Positions 16,992-26,111 of a stretch of 64,000 nucleotides of DNA are shown in pieces. The translations under genes and the position numbers were made by a program. Origin of the DNA: Leptospirales bacterium (lineage in GTDB: Bacteria; Spirochaetota; Leptospiria; Leptospirales; Leptonemataceae); the NCBI GenBank assembly GCA_019694685.1, contig JAIBBM010000007.1:51750-115749 (forward strand). The letters are read 5' to 3'. Below the pieces are notes generated by a model that was not told the origin of the DNA, did no database searches, and saw nothing but the letters and a program-made list of their open reading frames with translations. Numbering within the stretch: the first letter of the stretch is position 1; each line of letters opens with the position of its first letter.

Positions 16992-17708
16992 ATGCTCGCC
17001 ATTCGAATTGCTGCTGCTCTGTACTCTTTCGTCTTCATCTGGGGCGTACTGCGTGAGCATTTCAATCCCTGGGTCGCCATTGCCTGGTGCGGGGCCGTGA
17101 TTCTGTTCTACCTGCGAATGAGAGGGTTGGCTCTGATTCGCCGTGCTGGAACTGCCCTGCTCTTTCTACTTCACATCGAGTATTGTGTTTGCAGTTGGAT
17201 GATGGTGCGGGGGCCAAGCATGGAGCCTTCGTATCACGACGGCGACATTGTGTTCGTTCGCAAATGGCCGTATGGCTGGATTCTGCCTCCCCTACCCGGA
17301 TTTCGTTCTGCCCCGTATGTGCGCTTGAGCGAATCCTTACCAGCAGAGGGGGACGCAGTGGTTTTGCGATATCCTGGTCTCGACCCTGGTGGAGATTCTT
17401 TTCTCTTGAAGCGGATTGCGGCCCTTCCGGGGGAGCATTATCGTTTCGCGGATGGCAATTTCATCGTAAACGGGAAGGTGCGTAGATCGATTTCGGCGCA
17501 GCCGCTTGTGGTGCAGCCACCCGTATTCTCCACGCCAGATTCATTTTCAGATCCGTTCGTTGTGTATGCGGCGGCCAATGGAGTGCCCACGGACGGAATC
17601 GTACCGCCAGGCTTTGTGCTTGTACTCGGAGATAACTCTGCCAATTCTCGTGATTCAAGGAGCATCGGTTTTATTCCGCTCAATTTCGTGATGGGTGTTT
17701 GCAAGTGA
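16992..17708 (+). CDS. lepB: Signal peptidase I
   Basis: 238 residues. Three N-terminal hydrophobic segments anchor it in the inner membrane. The Ser/Lys dyad is Ser76 in GPSMEPS (box B) and Lys140 in LLKRIAALPGE (box D); box E is LGDNSANSRDSRSIG. It removes signal peptides from exported proteins. The insertion between boxes B and D (about 90-120) and a long stretch before box E are larger than in minimal enzymes. Its stop overlaps the PBP start by one base (TGATG), an operon of two envelope genes. Confidence 0.95.
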   Translation: MLAIRIAAALYSFVFIWGVLREHFNPWVAIAWCGAVILFYLRMRGLALIRRAGTALLFLLHIEYCVCSWMMVRGPSMEPSYHDGDIVFVRKWPYGWILPPLPGFRSAPYVRLSESLPAEGDAVVLRYPGLDPGGDSFLLKRIAALPGEHYRFADGNFIVNGKVRRSISAQPLVVQPPVFSTPDSFSDPFVVYAAANGVPTDGIVPPGFVLVLGDNSANSRDSRSIGFIPLNFVMGVCK

Positions 17709-19537
17709 TGGTCAAGGTTCACAATCGCGCGCGCATATTCGCCGGAGCGATTACCATTGCGCTTGGACTTTTGTTCGCGCGCATCGTGTTTCTCGTCGTG
17801 TCAACAGACGCGACTGCTGTGGATCAGAAAGAGGGAATTGTTCGCGGTCCCATTCTGGATCGTCGTGGTATCAGCCTTGCACGAACAGAAGAGGCAAGTG
17901 CGATTGCAATTGCGCCTCCAGAGGTGCTCGACACTGAATTTGCGGCGCAGAATCTCTCAAAACACCTGGGCATCCCTCCCGCTGAAATAGTTGAGAAAAT
18001 TTATCAACAAAGCAACAGACGGTACTTCTACCTGAAGCACCAGGTGGACAATTTTACGGCGGATCGTATCATGGATCTTCGCATCCCGGGCGTGCATCGC
18101 GAATACGAATTCAAACGATTGTATCCCGCAGGCAGACTGGCCGGAAACCTGCTTGGTTTTGTGGGGCGAGATCCGACTACTTCTCTTTCCGGGTTGGAAA
18201 GGTCTTACCATGATTTGCTAAATCGAGCGGAGATGGGAGAACGTCGTGGGCCCGCGCTCTACCTCACGATTGATAGTCTGATTCAGAGCAAATTGGAAAA
18301 GGAAATGCGCGCCGCTTACGAATCGTCGGGAGCGAAGAGAGCAACGGGTGTATTCATGGATCTGGATACCGGCGAAATTCTTGCGATGGCAAGCTTTCCG
18401 GAGCTTGATCCGAATGACTACCAGGTGAGTCGACCGGACCAGAGGGAGAACTGGGGAATTCGCATGGCGTATGAGCCTGGCTCTACCGTGAAGGTGTTGA
18501 TGGCGGCCATTCTCTTGAAGAACAATGCTGTTCGGCCGGATGAAAAATTCTTCTGCAATGGAGAATACAAAGTTGGGAATGTCACAGTGCGTTGTCGCGT
18601 TCATGGCAAGATGTTTGCGCACGGCGAAGTAACTCTCTCTGACATAATTACAAAGTCGTGTAACGTAGGAATCATTCAGGCGATGAGCAGAATTCCGCCG
18701 GAAAAACTCAATGCGGATTTGCGTGCGCTTGGTTTTGGAGAAAGAACGGATTTGCTTCCACCCGGATCAGGAGAAGCTCCCGGGTACCTTCCTGAAATCG
18801 GCGATTGGGTGCCCAGTTCCCGAATCTATTTTCCAATCGGGCAGGGCTTCAGCGTTTCTCCTGTGCAGCTTCTGCGTGCTGCCGGTTCTATTGCAAACGG
18901 TGGAACTCTTCTTCAACCAACTCTGGCGCGTCAGGCCGTGGCTCAAAATGGAAAAATTCTTTTTGAGCATACGCCCATCCGGGCGAAGAATCCTTTTGAA
19001 CCTGCTGTGAATCGAGAAGTGCTGCGATACATGCGTCGTGTTGTGCTCGAAGGAACTGGTAGGGCTGCGCTGATTTCAGATGTGGCGATCGCTGGAAAGA
19101 CTGGAACAGGACAGAAGTCGAGTGCGAAGGGATACTATGATAAGTATGTTGCTTCTTTCCTCGGTTTCTTTCCCGCACAGAACCCCAGATACGGCGGTCT
19201 TTTGATTTTTGATGAAGCGGGAGAAGAAAGCGGCGGTTCTCTGGCGGCACCCGTGTTCGCGCGATTTGTTCAAAGCATTCTTCCTGTTCTCAATGAAAGT
19301 TCTCAAACATTTCGTGTTCCTGATCTGGCACCCATTGCGCAATCTGCAGCCGCGTTTGAGGCAGGCAAGATTGGAGATTTTCGTGGAATGTCTGCGCGCG
19401 AAGCCAGATACCTTGCCGCGCGCGTGTATTCGATTCCGGTAGAATTGGATGGTAGCGGCTATGTAAAGTCGCAGGATCCTCCGCCAGGAACGCCGGCGGC
19501 TAAAGTTAAAAAAATTAAACTAGTTTTGGAGCCTTGA
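17708..19537 (+). CDS. Class B penicillin-binding protein with PASTA domain
   Basis: 609 residues. One N-terminal membrane helix (10-32), a dimerisation domain containing RGPILDRRG (46-54) and RLYPAGRLAGNLLGFVG, and a transpeptidase domain with Ser259-x-x-Lys262 (GSTVK), SCN at 317-319 and KTGTGQ near 465. The C-terminal 70 residues contain a PASTA-like repeat with DFRGMSAREA and PPPGT. It cross-links peptidoglycan; the layout is that of FtsI/SpoVD-type septal enzymes, though PBP2 (elongation) cannot be excluded from sequence. An ATG overlapping the lepB stop is the start. Confidence 0.92.
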   Translation: MVKVHNRARIFAGAITIALGLLFARIVFLVVSTDATAVDQKEGIVRGPILDRRGISLARTEEASAIAIAPPEVLDTEFAAQNLSKHLGIPPAEIVEKIYQQSNRRYFYLKHQVDNFTADRIMDLRIPGVHREYEFKRLYPAGRLAGNLLGFVGRDPTTSLSGLERSYHDLLNRAEMGERRGPALYLTIDSLIQSKLEKEMRAAYESSGAKRATGVFMDLDTGEILAMASFPELDPNDYQVSRPDQRENWGIRMAYEPGSTVKVLMAAILLKNNAVRPDEKFFCNGEYKVGNVTVRCRVHGKMFAHGEVTLSDIITKSCNVGIIQAMSRIPPEKLNADLRALGFGERTDLLPPGSGEAPGYLPEIGDWVPSSRIYFPIGQGFSVSPVQLLRAAGSIANGGTLLQPTLARQAVAQNGKILFEHTPIRAKNPFEPAVNREVLRYMRRVVLEGTGRAALISDVAIAGKTGTGQKSSAKGYYDKYVASFLGFFPAQNPRYGGLLIFDEAGEESGGSLAAPVFARFVQSILPVLNESSQTFRVPDLAPIAQSAAAFEAGKIGDFRGMSAREARYLAARVYSIPVELDGSGYVKSQDPPPGTPAAKVKKIKLVLEP

Positions 19538-19539
19538 AA

Positions 19540-20304
19540 ATGGCATTAGAAGTCACACTTGAAAAATTCCAGAGCGATGTACTTGAGAAATCGCTCACGG
19601 TCCCCGTGCTCGTTGATTTCTGGGCGGAGTGGTGCGGTCCGTGCAAAATGCTCGGCCCGGTTTTAGAGAAACTGGAAAAGGACTATGGTGGGTCGTTCTT
19701 GCTTGTGAAAGTGAATACGGATCTAGAGCAAGAGCTCGCCGCGCACTTTAGAATCACTGGCATTCCCGCAGTGAAGTTGATTGCAGGCGGCCGATTGAAA
19801 GACGAGTTCACGGGTGCGCTACCGGAGGCGCAGGTGAAAGCATTTCTGAAAAAGAACAAAATAGAACCTGTAACCACTACTCCTGCGGAGGCGCCGTCTG
19901 GTGCGGATCTGATCTCTCAGGCAGACAGCATTCTAAAAAAGGAAACAATCTCGGAGGGGGATCATTCTGTTCTCTGGGCGGCCGCACTGCAATCATTCGC
20001 GGAACAAAAGCAGTTTGAACCATATCTTGCGAAGATCCCGGAGCTGGGCAGTGCCTACTCGGACCGTCGTTCTGCGTTGAGTCGATTCGTGGAAGGGGGA
20101 GATCCGGAAAAATTGAAATATGGTAGAATCGCCCTGACCGACCCTGCCTCCGCCATGGAATACTTTCTGAACAGGCTACAGAATGCTTCCGGTGACGCGC
20201 GAAACAGGGCCAAGGACGACCTGGTGTTCTGCTTTCACGTGGCCGGGAATGCCTCAGATATCACCAACTCGTACAGGCGAAAGCTGGCAGCCATCTGGTT
20301 CTAG
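19540..20304 (+). CDS. Thioredoxin-domain protein with C-terminal helical extension
   Basis: 254 residues. The first 105 form a thioredoxin fold with an intact active site WCGPC and the cis-Pro motif TGIPAVKL. A Pro/Ala linker follows, then a helical domain with a degenerate TPR look (150-254), as in YbbN/CnoX-type proteins, which combine thioredoxin and TPR and act as chaperones for oxidised substrates. Here the CXXC is intact, so it may be redox-active. ATG at 19540 has GGAG upstream; the start is 2 bases after the PBP stop. Confidence 0.88.
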   Translation: MALEVTLEKFQSDVLEKSLTVPVLVDFWAEWCGPCKMLGPVLEKLEKDYGGSFLLVKVNTDLEQELAAHFRITGIPAVKLIAGGRLKDEFTGALPEAQVKAFLKKNKIEPVTTTPAEAPSGADLISQADSILKKETISEGDHSVLWAAALQSFAEQKQFEPYLAKIPELGSAYSDRRSALSRFVEGGDPEKLKYGRIALTDPASAMEYFLNRLQNASGDARNRAKDDLVFCFHVAGNASDITNSYRRKLAAIWF

Positions 20305-20360
20305 ACCCGGAAGCCTGGATTTTAATTGATCTGCCCGGCGAATAGGCAACGGTATGCCGG

Positions 20361-21005
20361 ATGGAACGTTTGACAGATCGCCTCACGCAGCAGGTTTTGC
20401 GCGATTTCGCCCGGATTGGACGATCGGCGTCCTTCGCGCGCGGCCAGACCGTATTTCACGACGGTGATCCTTATCGCGGGCCCTATATGGTCTCTAGCGG
20501 CAAGTTCAAAATCTGCAACGTCAATGAAGAAGGCAAAGAAGTCATCATAAGCATCTTCGGCGAAGGCGAATGGATCGCGGCTCCTCCGGTTTTCGCGGAT
20601 ACTCCCCGCTATCATGCTGAGTGCATCGCTCTTGAGGAGGGGGACCTCTTGCTCTTTCCATGCGCGGAGCTGCGAAGTTATCTACTGCAACACTCAGAGG
20701 TGATGTTTGAATTTGCACGGATGATTGCGAGCACCACTCTTCAGTTCCGCGAAAGACTTCGCGCTCTGACTTTGCTCAACGTCCAGCAGCGTCTTGAAAG
20801 TTTTCTGTCAGAGCTTGGTGCAAGAAAGCAGGCTGTGGCTCTGCCTTTGCCCAAGAATCAAATTGCGTCTCTCATTGGTTCGACTCCGGAATCGGTGAGT
20901 CGCGCATTTCGGATACTTGTGGATGAAGGAAAATTGAAAGTAGATGGTGAGAGATATCACCTTGAAGGTTCCGGCGGAAGTAAAGCAGACGCCGCTTCTG
21001 TATAA
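20361..21005 (+). CDS. Crp/Fnr-family transcription regulator
   Basis: 214 residues: a cyclic-nucleotide-type beta-barrel (1-120), a dimer helix, and a winged HTH (155-205) with recognition helix STPESVSRAFRIL. In the phosphate-binding cassette the usual Arg-Ser/Thr after the GE motif reads PRYHAECIA: Arg is kept but the Ser/Thr is Tyr, and the helix is lengthened, so cAMP binding is uncertain. No Cys cluster for an iron-sulfur centre is present. It is the only such regulator in the window and thus a candidate, but unproven, reader of cAMP made by the BLUF cyclase at 34.2 kb. Confidence 0.9.
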   Translation: MERLTDRLTQQVLRDFARIGRSASFARGQTVFHDGDPYRGPYMVSSGKFKICNVNEEGKEVIISIFGEGEWIAAPPVFADTPRYHAECIALEEGDLLLFPCAELRSYLLQHSEVMFEFARMIASTTLQFRERLRALTLLNVQQRLESFLSELGARKQAVALPLPKNQIASLIGSTPESVSRAFRILVDEGKLKVDGERYHLEGSGGSKADAASV

Positions 21006-21014
21006 AGCGGCGTC
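20988..21014. terminator. Hairpin at crp stop codon
   Basis: A 10-bp stem GACGCCGCTT / AAGCGGCGTC encloses the TAA of the Crp/Fnr gene and lies ten bases before the end of the convergent TMEM43-like gene. Neither strand has a T run after it, so it may act as a weak bidirectional terminator or stabilise 3' ends. Confidence 0.45.
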
Positions 21015-21023
21015 TAGCATCTG

Positions 21024-22139
21024 TTAGGCGGCCGGTGCGCTTTTCTTCTTGTAAATCAAGAATCCTGCAATCAGAGCAAGTCCAAGGAGGATAAACAAGA
21101 AGTACTTAATGATCAGGAACGCAAGTCCCATGATCACAAAAGAGAACACTCCAAAGATCACCTTGATGAGACCTTCTCCAAATCCACCAATGATCGGGAT
21201 GAATTCAATCAGCTGAAGGATGGGTCCCGTAAGTAGAACCAGTCCAAGCCAGAAACAGAAGACGGAGCCCAGATACAGTCCAATGGTCCAGCCTGAATCA
21301 GCACTGGAGACCGCAGACATGGTTTCTTTGAAAGATCCCGGGCCAAGTTTCAACCAGTGGCCAGCGAGGATTCCGCTTTTTCCGGTGGAATACTCTTCGA
21401 ATTGATTTCCGACCAGTTTACCCACTGCAGTGTAATCTTTTCCTGCTTCATAGGAAGTACCGGAGAAGGTGATCTTTTCGCATCCAGCTTTAGGACTGGA
21501 TGTGGCACAGGCCGCTTCAGGGTAGAAGGCGCCGCTGTATTCAGTCATGTCGCGCGTTAGATCTGATTTCTGTACTTTTGCGCCAGGCAGTTTGACTGGA
21601 TCAATGGCAGATGGATTGAGGGAGTAGGTTGTGCCGGATGAATTGATGGTCACTGAGTCTGCTGCGAAATCGGCGCTAGAATAAGTTGCGGAGAAATTTG
21701 TTTTCCCTTCGCATCCTTTCTTGCTGCCAACATTCAAATCAGGAGAGCTGGTCCATTCCAGTTTGCAGTCGTACGTCTTGGTCTCTTTCTTGGTAGTGCC
21801 GCTGCCTTCTGTTTTCGTGGTTTCTTTGTGAACCCACGCCATGATCTGCGCACTTCTGGAGAGTTTGAGATACTTGCCAGGTTTTACAAACTGCGGATCA
21901 CCTACTGGTGATGAATCGAGTTTGCCTGTCGCATAGACTGGCTTGTTGTCTGCCGCGGCTTTCGCTGCTTCTGAAGCAGGAAGTGCCCCTTTCATTTCCA
22001 CAGAGGCCTGTTCCCTGCACGTGGATATGTAAACGATAAAGAATGCGCCCGGTAACAGAAGCAGGCCAATCAGCATGCCCCCGAATGAATTCTTCATTTG
22101 CTCCCAGGGCCCGACCACCCTTGTTTCTTCTATTGCCAT
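21024..22139 (-). CDS. TMEM43/LUMA-family membrane protein
   Basis: 371 residues: one N-terminal membrane helix (about 18-38), a large extracytoplasmic domain (40-275) and a cluster of three or four helices at the C-terminus with the family-like LGLVLLTGPILQLIEFIPIIGGFGEGL segment (first and last parts cited). This architecture matches the TMEM43 (LUMA) family, found in eukaryotic nuclear membrane and scattered bacteria, with no known bacterial function. Start ATG has GGAGG at -8. The periplasmic region contains paired Cys residues that could form disulfides. Confidence 0.82.
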   Translation of the reverse strand: MAIEETRVVGPWEQMKNSFGGMLIGLLLLPGAFFIVYISTCREQASVEMKGALPASEAAKAAADNKPVYATGKLDSSPVGDPQFVKPGKYLKLSRSAQIMAWVHKETTKTEGSGTTKKETKTYDCKLEWTSSPDLNVGSKKGCEGKTNFSATYSSADFAADSVTINSSGTTYSLNPSAIDPVKLPGAKVQKSDLTRDMTEYSGAFYPEAACATSSPKAGCEKITFSGTSYEAGKDYTAVGKLVGNQFEEYSTGKSGILAGHWLKLGPGSFKETMSAVSSADSGWTIGLYLGSVFCFWLGLVLLTGPILQLIEFIPIIGGFGEGLIKVIFGVFSFVIMGLAFLIIKYFLFILLGLALIAGFLIYKKKSAPAA

Positions 22140-22246
22140 GATTGCCTCCGCACGAATGTCTGCGGAAAATGCGCGACATGGAGCAGAGATTCAACTAAAA
22201 TTTGTTTTTTGAGAATGTGCGTTGCACCAGGCTTCGCACACTTTCT

Positions 22247-24700
22247 TTACCATTCGTCTCGTCTTGAGGCCTGCATGGAGTAACCGGTCTGGCCCGCTGA
22301 GCCCGTGTTTGACTCGAAGGCGCGAGGAACTGTTCGCTTCAACAGTTCCATCATCTCAGAATAGTACTCCACTCGCAGACCTTCTGTCACGTGCGCTGGA
22401 ATCTCTTCAAATTCAGGGCGATTCTGTTCTGGCAGCAGAACGGTTTCTATTCCTGCCGCACGCGCTGCGAGGACTTTCTCTTTGATCCCACCCACCGGAA
22501 GAATTCGCCCGCGAAGGGAGATCTCGCCTGTCATCGCAATGTTCTCAGCAATCGGCACTCCTTTGAGTAGACTGGTCAATGCGCTGAGAAGTGTGACGCC
22601 CGCCGAAGGTCCGTCTTTTGGAATCGCTCCACTCGGGATGTGAATATGGAAGTCTCTGGTTGCGAAAGCTTCTTGCGAGATCCCAATCTCCTGCGCGCGG
22701 CTCTTGAGAAAAGAGAATGCGGCGTGCGCAGATTCTTTCATCACATCGCCCAGCTGTCCGGAGAGTTTGAAGTCTCCTTTTCCAGGATACGAAGCCGCTT
22801 CTATATAGAGAATGTCTCCGCCCACAGGGGTCCATGCAAGGCCGACCGCAAGTCCTGGCTTCCCGAGATGTTCTTTCATGTCGCGGTGGAAGCGATCCCG
22901 GCCCAGCATTTCTTTGACGTCCTCTTCGCGAATGGTCAGCTTCTCTTCGTTGCCGGTAGACTGATTCTTTTCGCGCGCTTCTAGAATCTTGCGAATCGAT
23001 TTGCGTGCGATCCCTTCGAGTTTTCGCTTGAGGGAACGGACTCCTGCTTCACGAGTGTGCGCCGTGATTACTTTTTCAATGGCTCCGTCCGTGAACGATA
23101 TTTGATCTGCGTCGAGTTTCAGATCATTGAGTATGGTTGGGACAAGATGCTTTCTTGCAATCTGACGCTTCTCTGCTAGAGTGTAGCCGGACAGATTCAC
23201 GATTTCCATTCTATCGAGCAATGGAAGCGGAATGCTGTCCGCGTTGTTCGCGGTTGCTACAAACAGAACACGGCTCAAATCGTACGGAAGGCCCAGGTAA
23301 TGATCTTCAAAGCTGTGATTTTGCTCTGGATCCAGTACTTCGAGAAGTGCCGCAGATGGATCTCCGTGATAGGATGTTCCTGTTTTGTCGATTTCATCAA
23401 GTAAGAACACAGCATCTCTGCGCTCTGCTTTCTTCATCGCAGTCAGGATCTTTCCAGGCATCGCACCTACGTACGTTCTTCTGTGACCCCGGATTTCCGC
23501 TTCATCGCGCACGCCGCCCAGAGCGGAGCGGACCAGCGGTCTACCGAGAGCACGTGCCACTGATCGTGCCAGAGAAGTTTTTCCTACCCCTGGAGGACCC
23601 ACGAGGCAAAGAATCGGGGCGCGCGAGCCACCTGTTTGTTTCTCTACCGCGAGATATTCAAGAATCCGCTTTTTCACTTCTTCAAGGCCTTCGTGGTCTT
23701 CGTTTAGAATCTCTTCTGCGCGGCTGAGAAGAATTTCACGTGGTTCTGGATTCTCAAAAGGCAATTCCAGAATTAGTTCCAGCCAGTTGCGGATCTGGTT
23801 GACTTCGAATCCTCCACCCTGCGGGCCTTCTTGCGCGCGGCGGAATCGTTTCAATTCTTTATCAACCGCTTTGCGCACATCGTCTGGCAGCCACTTCTCT
23901 TTCAGTTGTTTTTCAATATCATCTGTATCCGCTTCATCATCTTCGCCCAGTTCCTTGCGGATGGTTTCCATCTGTTTGCGCAGATAGAAATCGCGTTGCA
24001 TCTTGGTTGTGTCCTGTTCTACTTTCTCGCGGACTTCGCGTTCCATTTGCATGCGATTGGTTTCTTCCACAAGATCTTCCTGAACCTTGCGAATCTTCTC
24101 CGCGATGGAACTGATCTTCATAAAATCGATCTTCTCATGGATTTCTTTCTGAGAGAAGAAGACTACCTGGTTGGCCAGTGCGCTGGGGTTTTTCAGTCTG
24201 CGAACAAAATTCGTAACTTCGTCTGGGATTCCGGGATGCGCTTCCACGTATCGAACCACGTGCGCCTGGAATTCCAGAAATTGTTCGTCCGTAGAATCGT
24301 TGAGTTCTCCGAGTGGCATGACTCGTCCCACGAGGTAAGGTGAAGTCTTCACAACTTCGATCAGTTCAATCTTTTGGACGCCTTGCAGAAAGACCTGGTA
24401 TCCGCCTTCTCCCATGGGGATCACTCTGTGGATTTCAGCGAGAGAACCCGTGCGATACAGATTCTTTTCGTCTACGTTCTCTTCCTGCGCCGAAATTTGA
24501 GTGAACAGCGCAACGAGAGATCCTGGCTTTCCATTTTTTTCTATCAGTTCGATGGACTCGTTTCTGCCAACGAAAATGGGCAATAGAACCCCCGGAAGGA
24601 CGACTGCGTTGCGCAGTGGGATCACGGGAAGCTCAAGGGGGATGCGGCTTTTGTCGATCTCGGTAATGTTCTGGTCTGTGTAGCGAATGCTGGAACTCAT
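22247..24700 (-). CDS. lon: ATP-dependent protease Lon
   Basis: 817 residues from ATG 24700, which has GGCAGGG upstream; the open frame continues 37 codons further but those residues are not Lon-like. Order: substrate-binding N domain (10-210) beginning with ELPVIPLRNAVVLPG, a coiled coil, the AAA+ module with Walker A GPPGVGKTS (368-376) and FLLDEIDK, and the serine protease domain with the Ser-Lys dyad in DGPSAGVT and GGIKEKVLAA. It degrades misfolded and regulatory proteins in the cytosol. It is divergent from htrA, so two quality-control proteases share one intergenic region. Confidence 0.97.
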   Translation of the reverse strand: MSSSIRYTDQNITEIDKSRIPLELPVIPLRNAVVLPGVLLPIFVGRNESIELIEKNGKPGSLVALFTQISAQEENVDEKNLYRTGSLAEIHRVIPMGEGGYQVFLQGVQKIELIEVVKTSPYLVGRVMPLGELNDSTDEQFLEFQAHVVRYVEAHPGIPDEVTNFVRRLKNPSALANQVVFFSQKEIHEKIDFMKISSIAEKIRKVQEDLVEETNRMQMEREVREKVEQDTTKMQRDFYLRKQMETIRKELGEDDEADTDDIEKQLKEKWLPDDVRKAVDKELKRFRRAQEGPQGGGFEVNQIRNWLELILELPFENPEPREILLSRAEEILNEDHEGLEEVKKRILEYLAVEKQTGGSRAPILCLVGPPGVGKTSLARSVARALGRPLVRSALGGVRDEAEIRGHRRTYVGAMPGKILTAMKKAERRDAVFLLDEIDKTGTSYHGDPSAALLEVLDPEQNHSFEDHYLGLPYDLSRVLFVATANNADSIPLPLLDRMEIVNLSGYTLAEKRQIARKHLVPTILNDLKLDADQISFTDGAIEKVITAHTREAGVRSLKRKLEGIARKSIRKILEAREKNQSTGNEEKLTIREEDVKEMLGRDRFHRDMKEHLGKPGLAVGLAWTPVGGDILYIEAASYPGKGDFKLSGQLGDVMKESAHAAFSFLKSRAQEIGISQEAFATRDFHIHIPSGAIPKDGPSAGVTLLSALTSLLKGVPIAENIAMTGEISLRGRILPVGGIKEKVLAARAAGIETVLLPEQNRPEFEEIPAHVTEGLRVEYYSEMMELLKRTVPRAFESNTGSAGQTGYSMQASRRDEW

Positions 24701-24798
24701 GGTACCCTGCCTTTGCATGACCCGTGCCAGCATCAAGACCGGCCAGGGCTTGTTTCTGTGCCGTATGTGAAGGAGGCGGGGACATTTTGTCATCCCGC

Positions 24799-24827
24799 TT
24801 GCCATTTCCATCCGGCGCAGATTATAT
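24799..24827 (+). promoter_or_regulatory. Sigma70-type promoter of htrA
   Basis: TTGCCA (24799-24804), 17 bases, TTATAT (24822-24827). The predicted start of transcription near 24834 leaves a short leader with a GAGG Shine-Dalgarno sequence ahead of the ATG at 24850. This also supports 24850 rather than the upstream in-frame codons as the start. Confidence 0.6.
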
Positions 24828-24849
24828 TCACAAGGAAGACGAGGTTTCT

Positions 24850-25998
24850 ATGGCGAACGAGCGATTTTTTTCCCAATCCGTGAGGCATTTGCGTCTATAT
24901 GGCATGAAGTATTTTTTCGCTCTTGCGGCTCTTGCAGTTTTGCATCCGGCTTTCGCGGCCCCGCTCGATGCTCCACCCGGTGTATCCAGCGAAGACTTTC
25001 AGCGTGCGATGAGTCAATCTCGCAACTGGCAGATCGTAAATCACGCGATCTACGAAGCAGTTCGTCCTTCCACAGTGCAAATCATCGCGGCCGGCGGAAC
25101 AGAAGTCGCGGCGAACGCAGATCCTCGCATGAAGGATCCCTTTTTCAGAAAATTCTTTGGGCCACCTCCAAGTCAGGAAGCTCCGCCTTCTATTGGTTCT
25201 GGTTTCATTCTAGACGATTCAGGACTTGTTGTAACCAACCTGCACGTTGTGCGAAATGCTAAGAACGTTCAGGTGATTCTCGCGGATGGTACGAAGGTTC
25301 CTGGAGTGATTCGTGGTTCAGACGAGTGGACGGACATCGCCGTGATTCAGATGAAGAATGCGAAGAACATTCGTCCTGCGAGACTCGGAGACTCGGACAA
25401 GGTTTATGTGGGTGATTACGTAGTCGCTCTTGGAAATCCATTTGGACTCCAGGGAACTTTTTCAACAGGCGTTGTATCTGCGGTGGCGCGTTCGGTTCCA
25501 GGAGATCCTGGAATGAAATTTCTTCAAACAGATGCTGCCATCAATCCTGGGAACTCAGGTGGACCACTCATCAATCTGGACGGCGAAGTCATTGGCATCA
25601 ATCGTATGATCGTTTCTCCCGCAGGCGGTTCTGTAGGAATCGGGTTTGCGATTCCAATCAATGAAGTGAAGAAGGTGATCGCAGACATCAAAGCGAATGG
25701 AACTGTGGTTCGCCCTGCACTCGGGGTTCAAATCGAGAATCTATCTCCGGAAGGAAAGAAGACGCTCGGTGTGGAAACAGGAGTGGTGATTCTTGGAGTG
25801 GTTCCTGGATCGGGTGCGGATAAGGCAGGACTCGAGCAAAAAGATGTGATCACAAAAGTGGACGGCACCATCTACGACGACACGGAACCACTTCGCTCCT
25901 ACATTCTGACAAAGAGAGTCGGAGACAAAGTTACCCTGGAAATTGTGCGAAACAAAGTGGTCCAGCAGCTGCAGATCGTGCTGGGTAAGAGACAGTAA
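24850..25998 (+). CDS. HtrA/DegP-type periplasmic serine protease
   Basis: 382 residues. An N-terminal signal or anchor segment (MKYFFALAALAVLHPAFA begins at residue 19), then a trypsin-like domain with the full triad His (TNLHVV), Asp (TDIAV) and Ser (NPGNSGGPL), then one PDZ domain (about 290-382) with the GVVPGSGADKAGL loop. It degrades misfolded envelope proteins. A single PDZ places it with DegS/HhoA-like members rather than two-PDZ DegP. It is divergent from lon, and a sigma70 promoter precedes it. Confidence 0.94.
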   Translation: MANERFFSQSVRHLRLYGMKYFFALAALAVLHPAFAAPLDAPPGVSSEDFQRAMSQSRNWQIVNHAIYEAVRPSTVQIIAAGGTEVAANADPRMKDPFFRKFFGPPPSQEAPPSIGSGFILDDSGLVVTNLHVVRNAKNVQVILADGTKVPGVIRGSDEWTDIAVIQMKNAKNIRPARLGDSDKVYVGDYVVALGNPFGLQGTFSTGVVSAVARSVPGDPGMKFLQTDAAINPGNSGGPLINLDGEVIGINRMIVSPAGGSVGIGFAIPINEVKKVIADIKANGTVVRPALGVQIENLSPEGKKTLGVETGVVILGVVPGSGADKAGLEQKDVITKVDGTIYDDTEPLRSYILTKRVGDKVTLEIVRNKVVQQLQIVLGKRQ

Positions 25999-26111
25999 CA
26001 GGTTTCAATCGAGAGCGGCAGCGATCGCAGGAATCACTTGCCGCATACGTTTGAGCTCTGAAACTTGGCGATCATGTCGTCGCAAAACTCGCGCACAGGC
26101 GCTCGCTTGCG

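Noticed and set aside
22216..22240. TGTGCG / CGCACA hairpin after lon as a terminator
   Set aside because: A six-pair stem with a 13-base loop and no T run; not convincing.
23137..23727. Open frame of 196 codons opposite lon
   Set aside because: It is antisense to the Lon AAA+ region; Arg/Ser/Cys-rich shadow composition.
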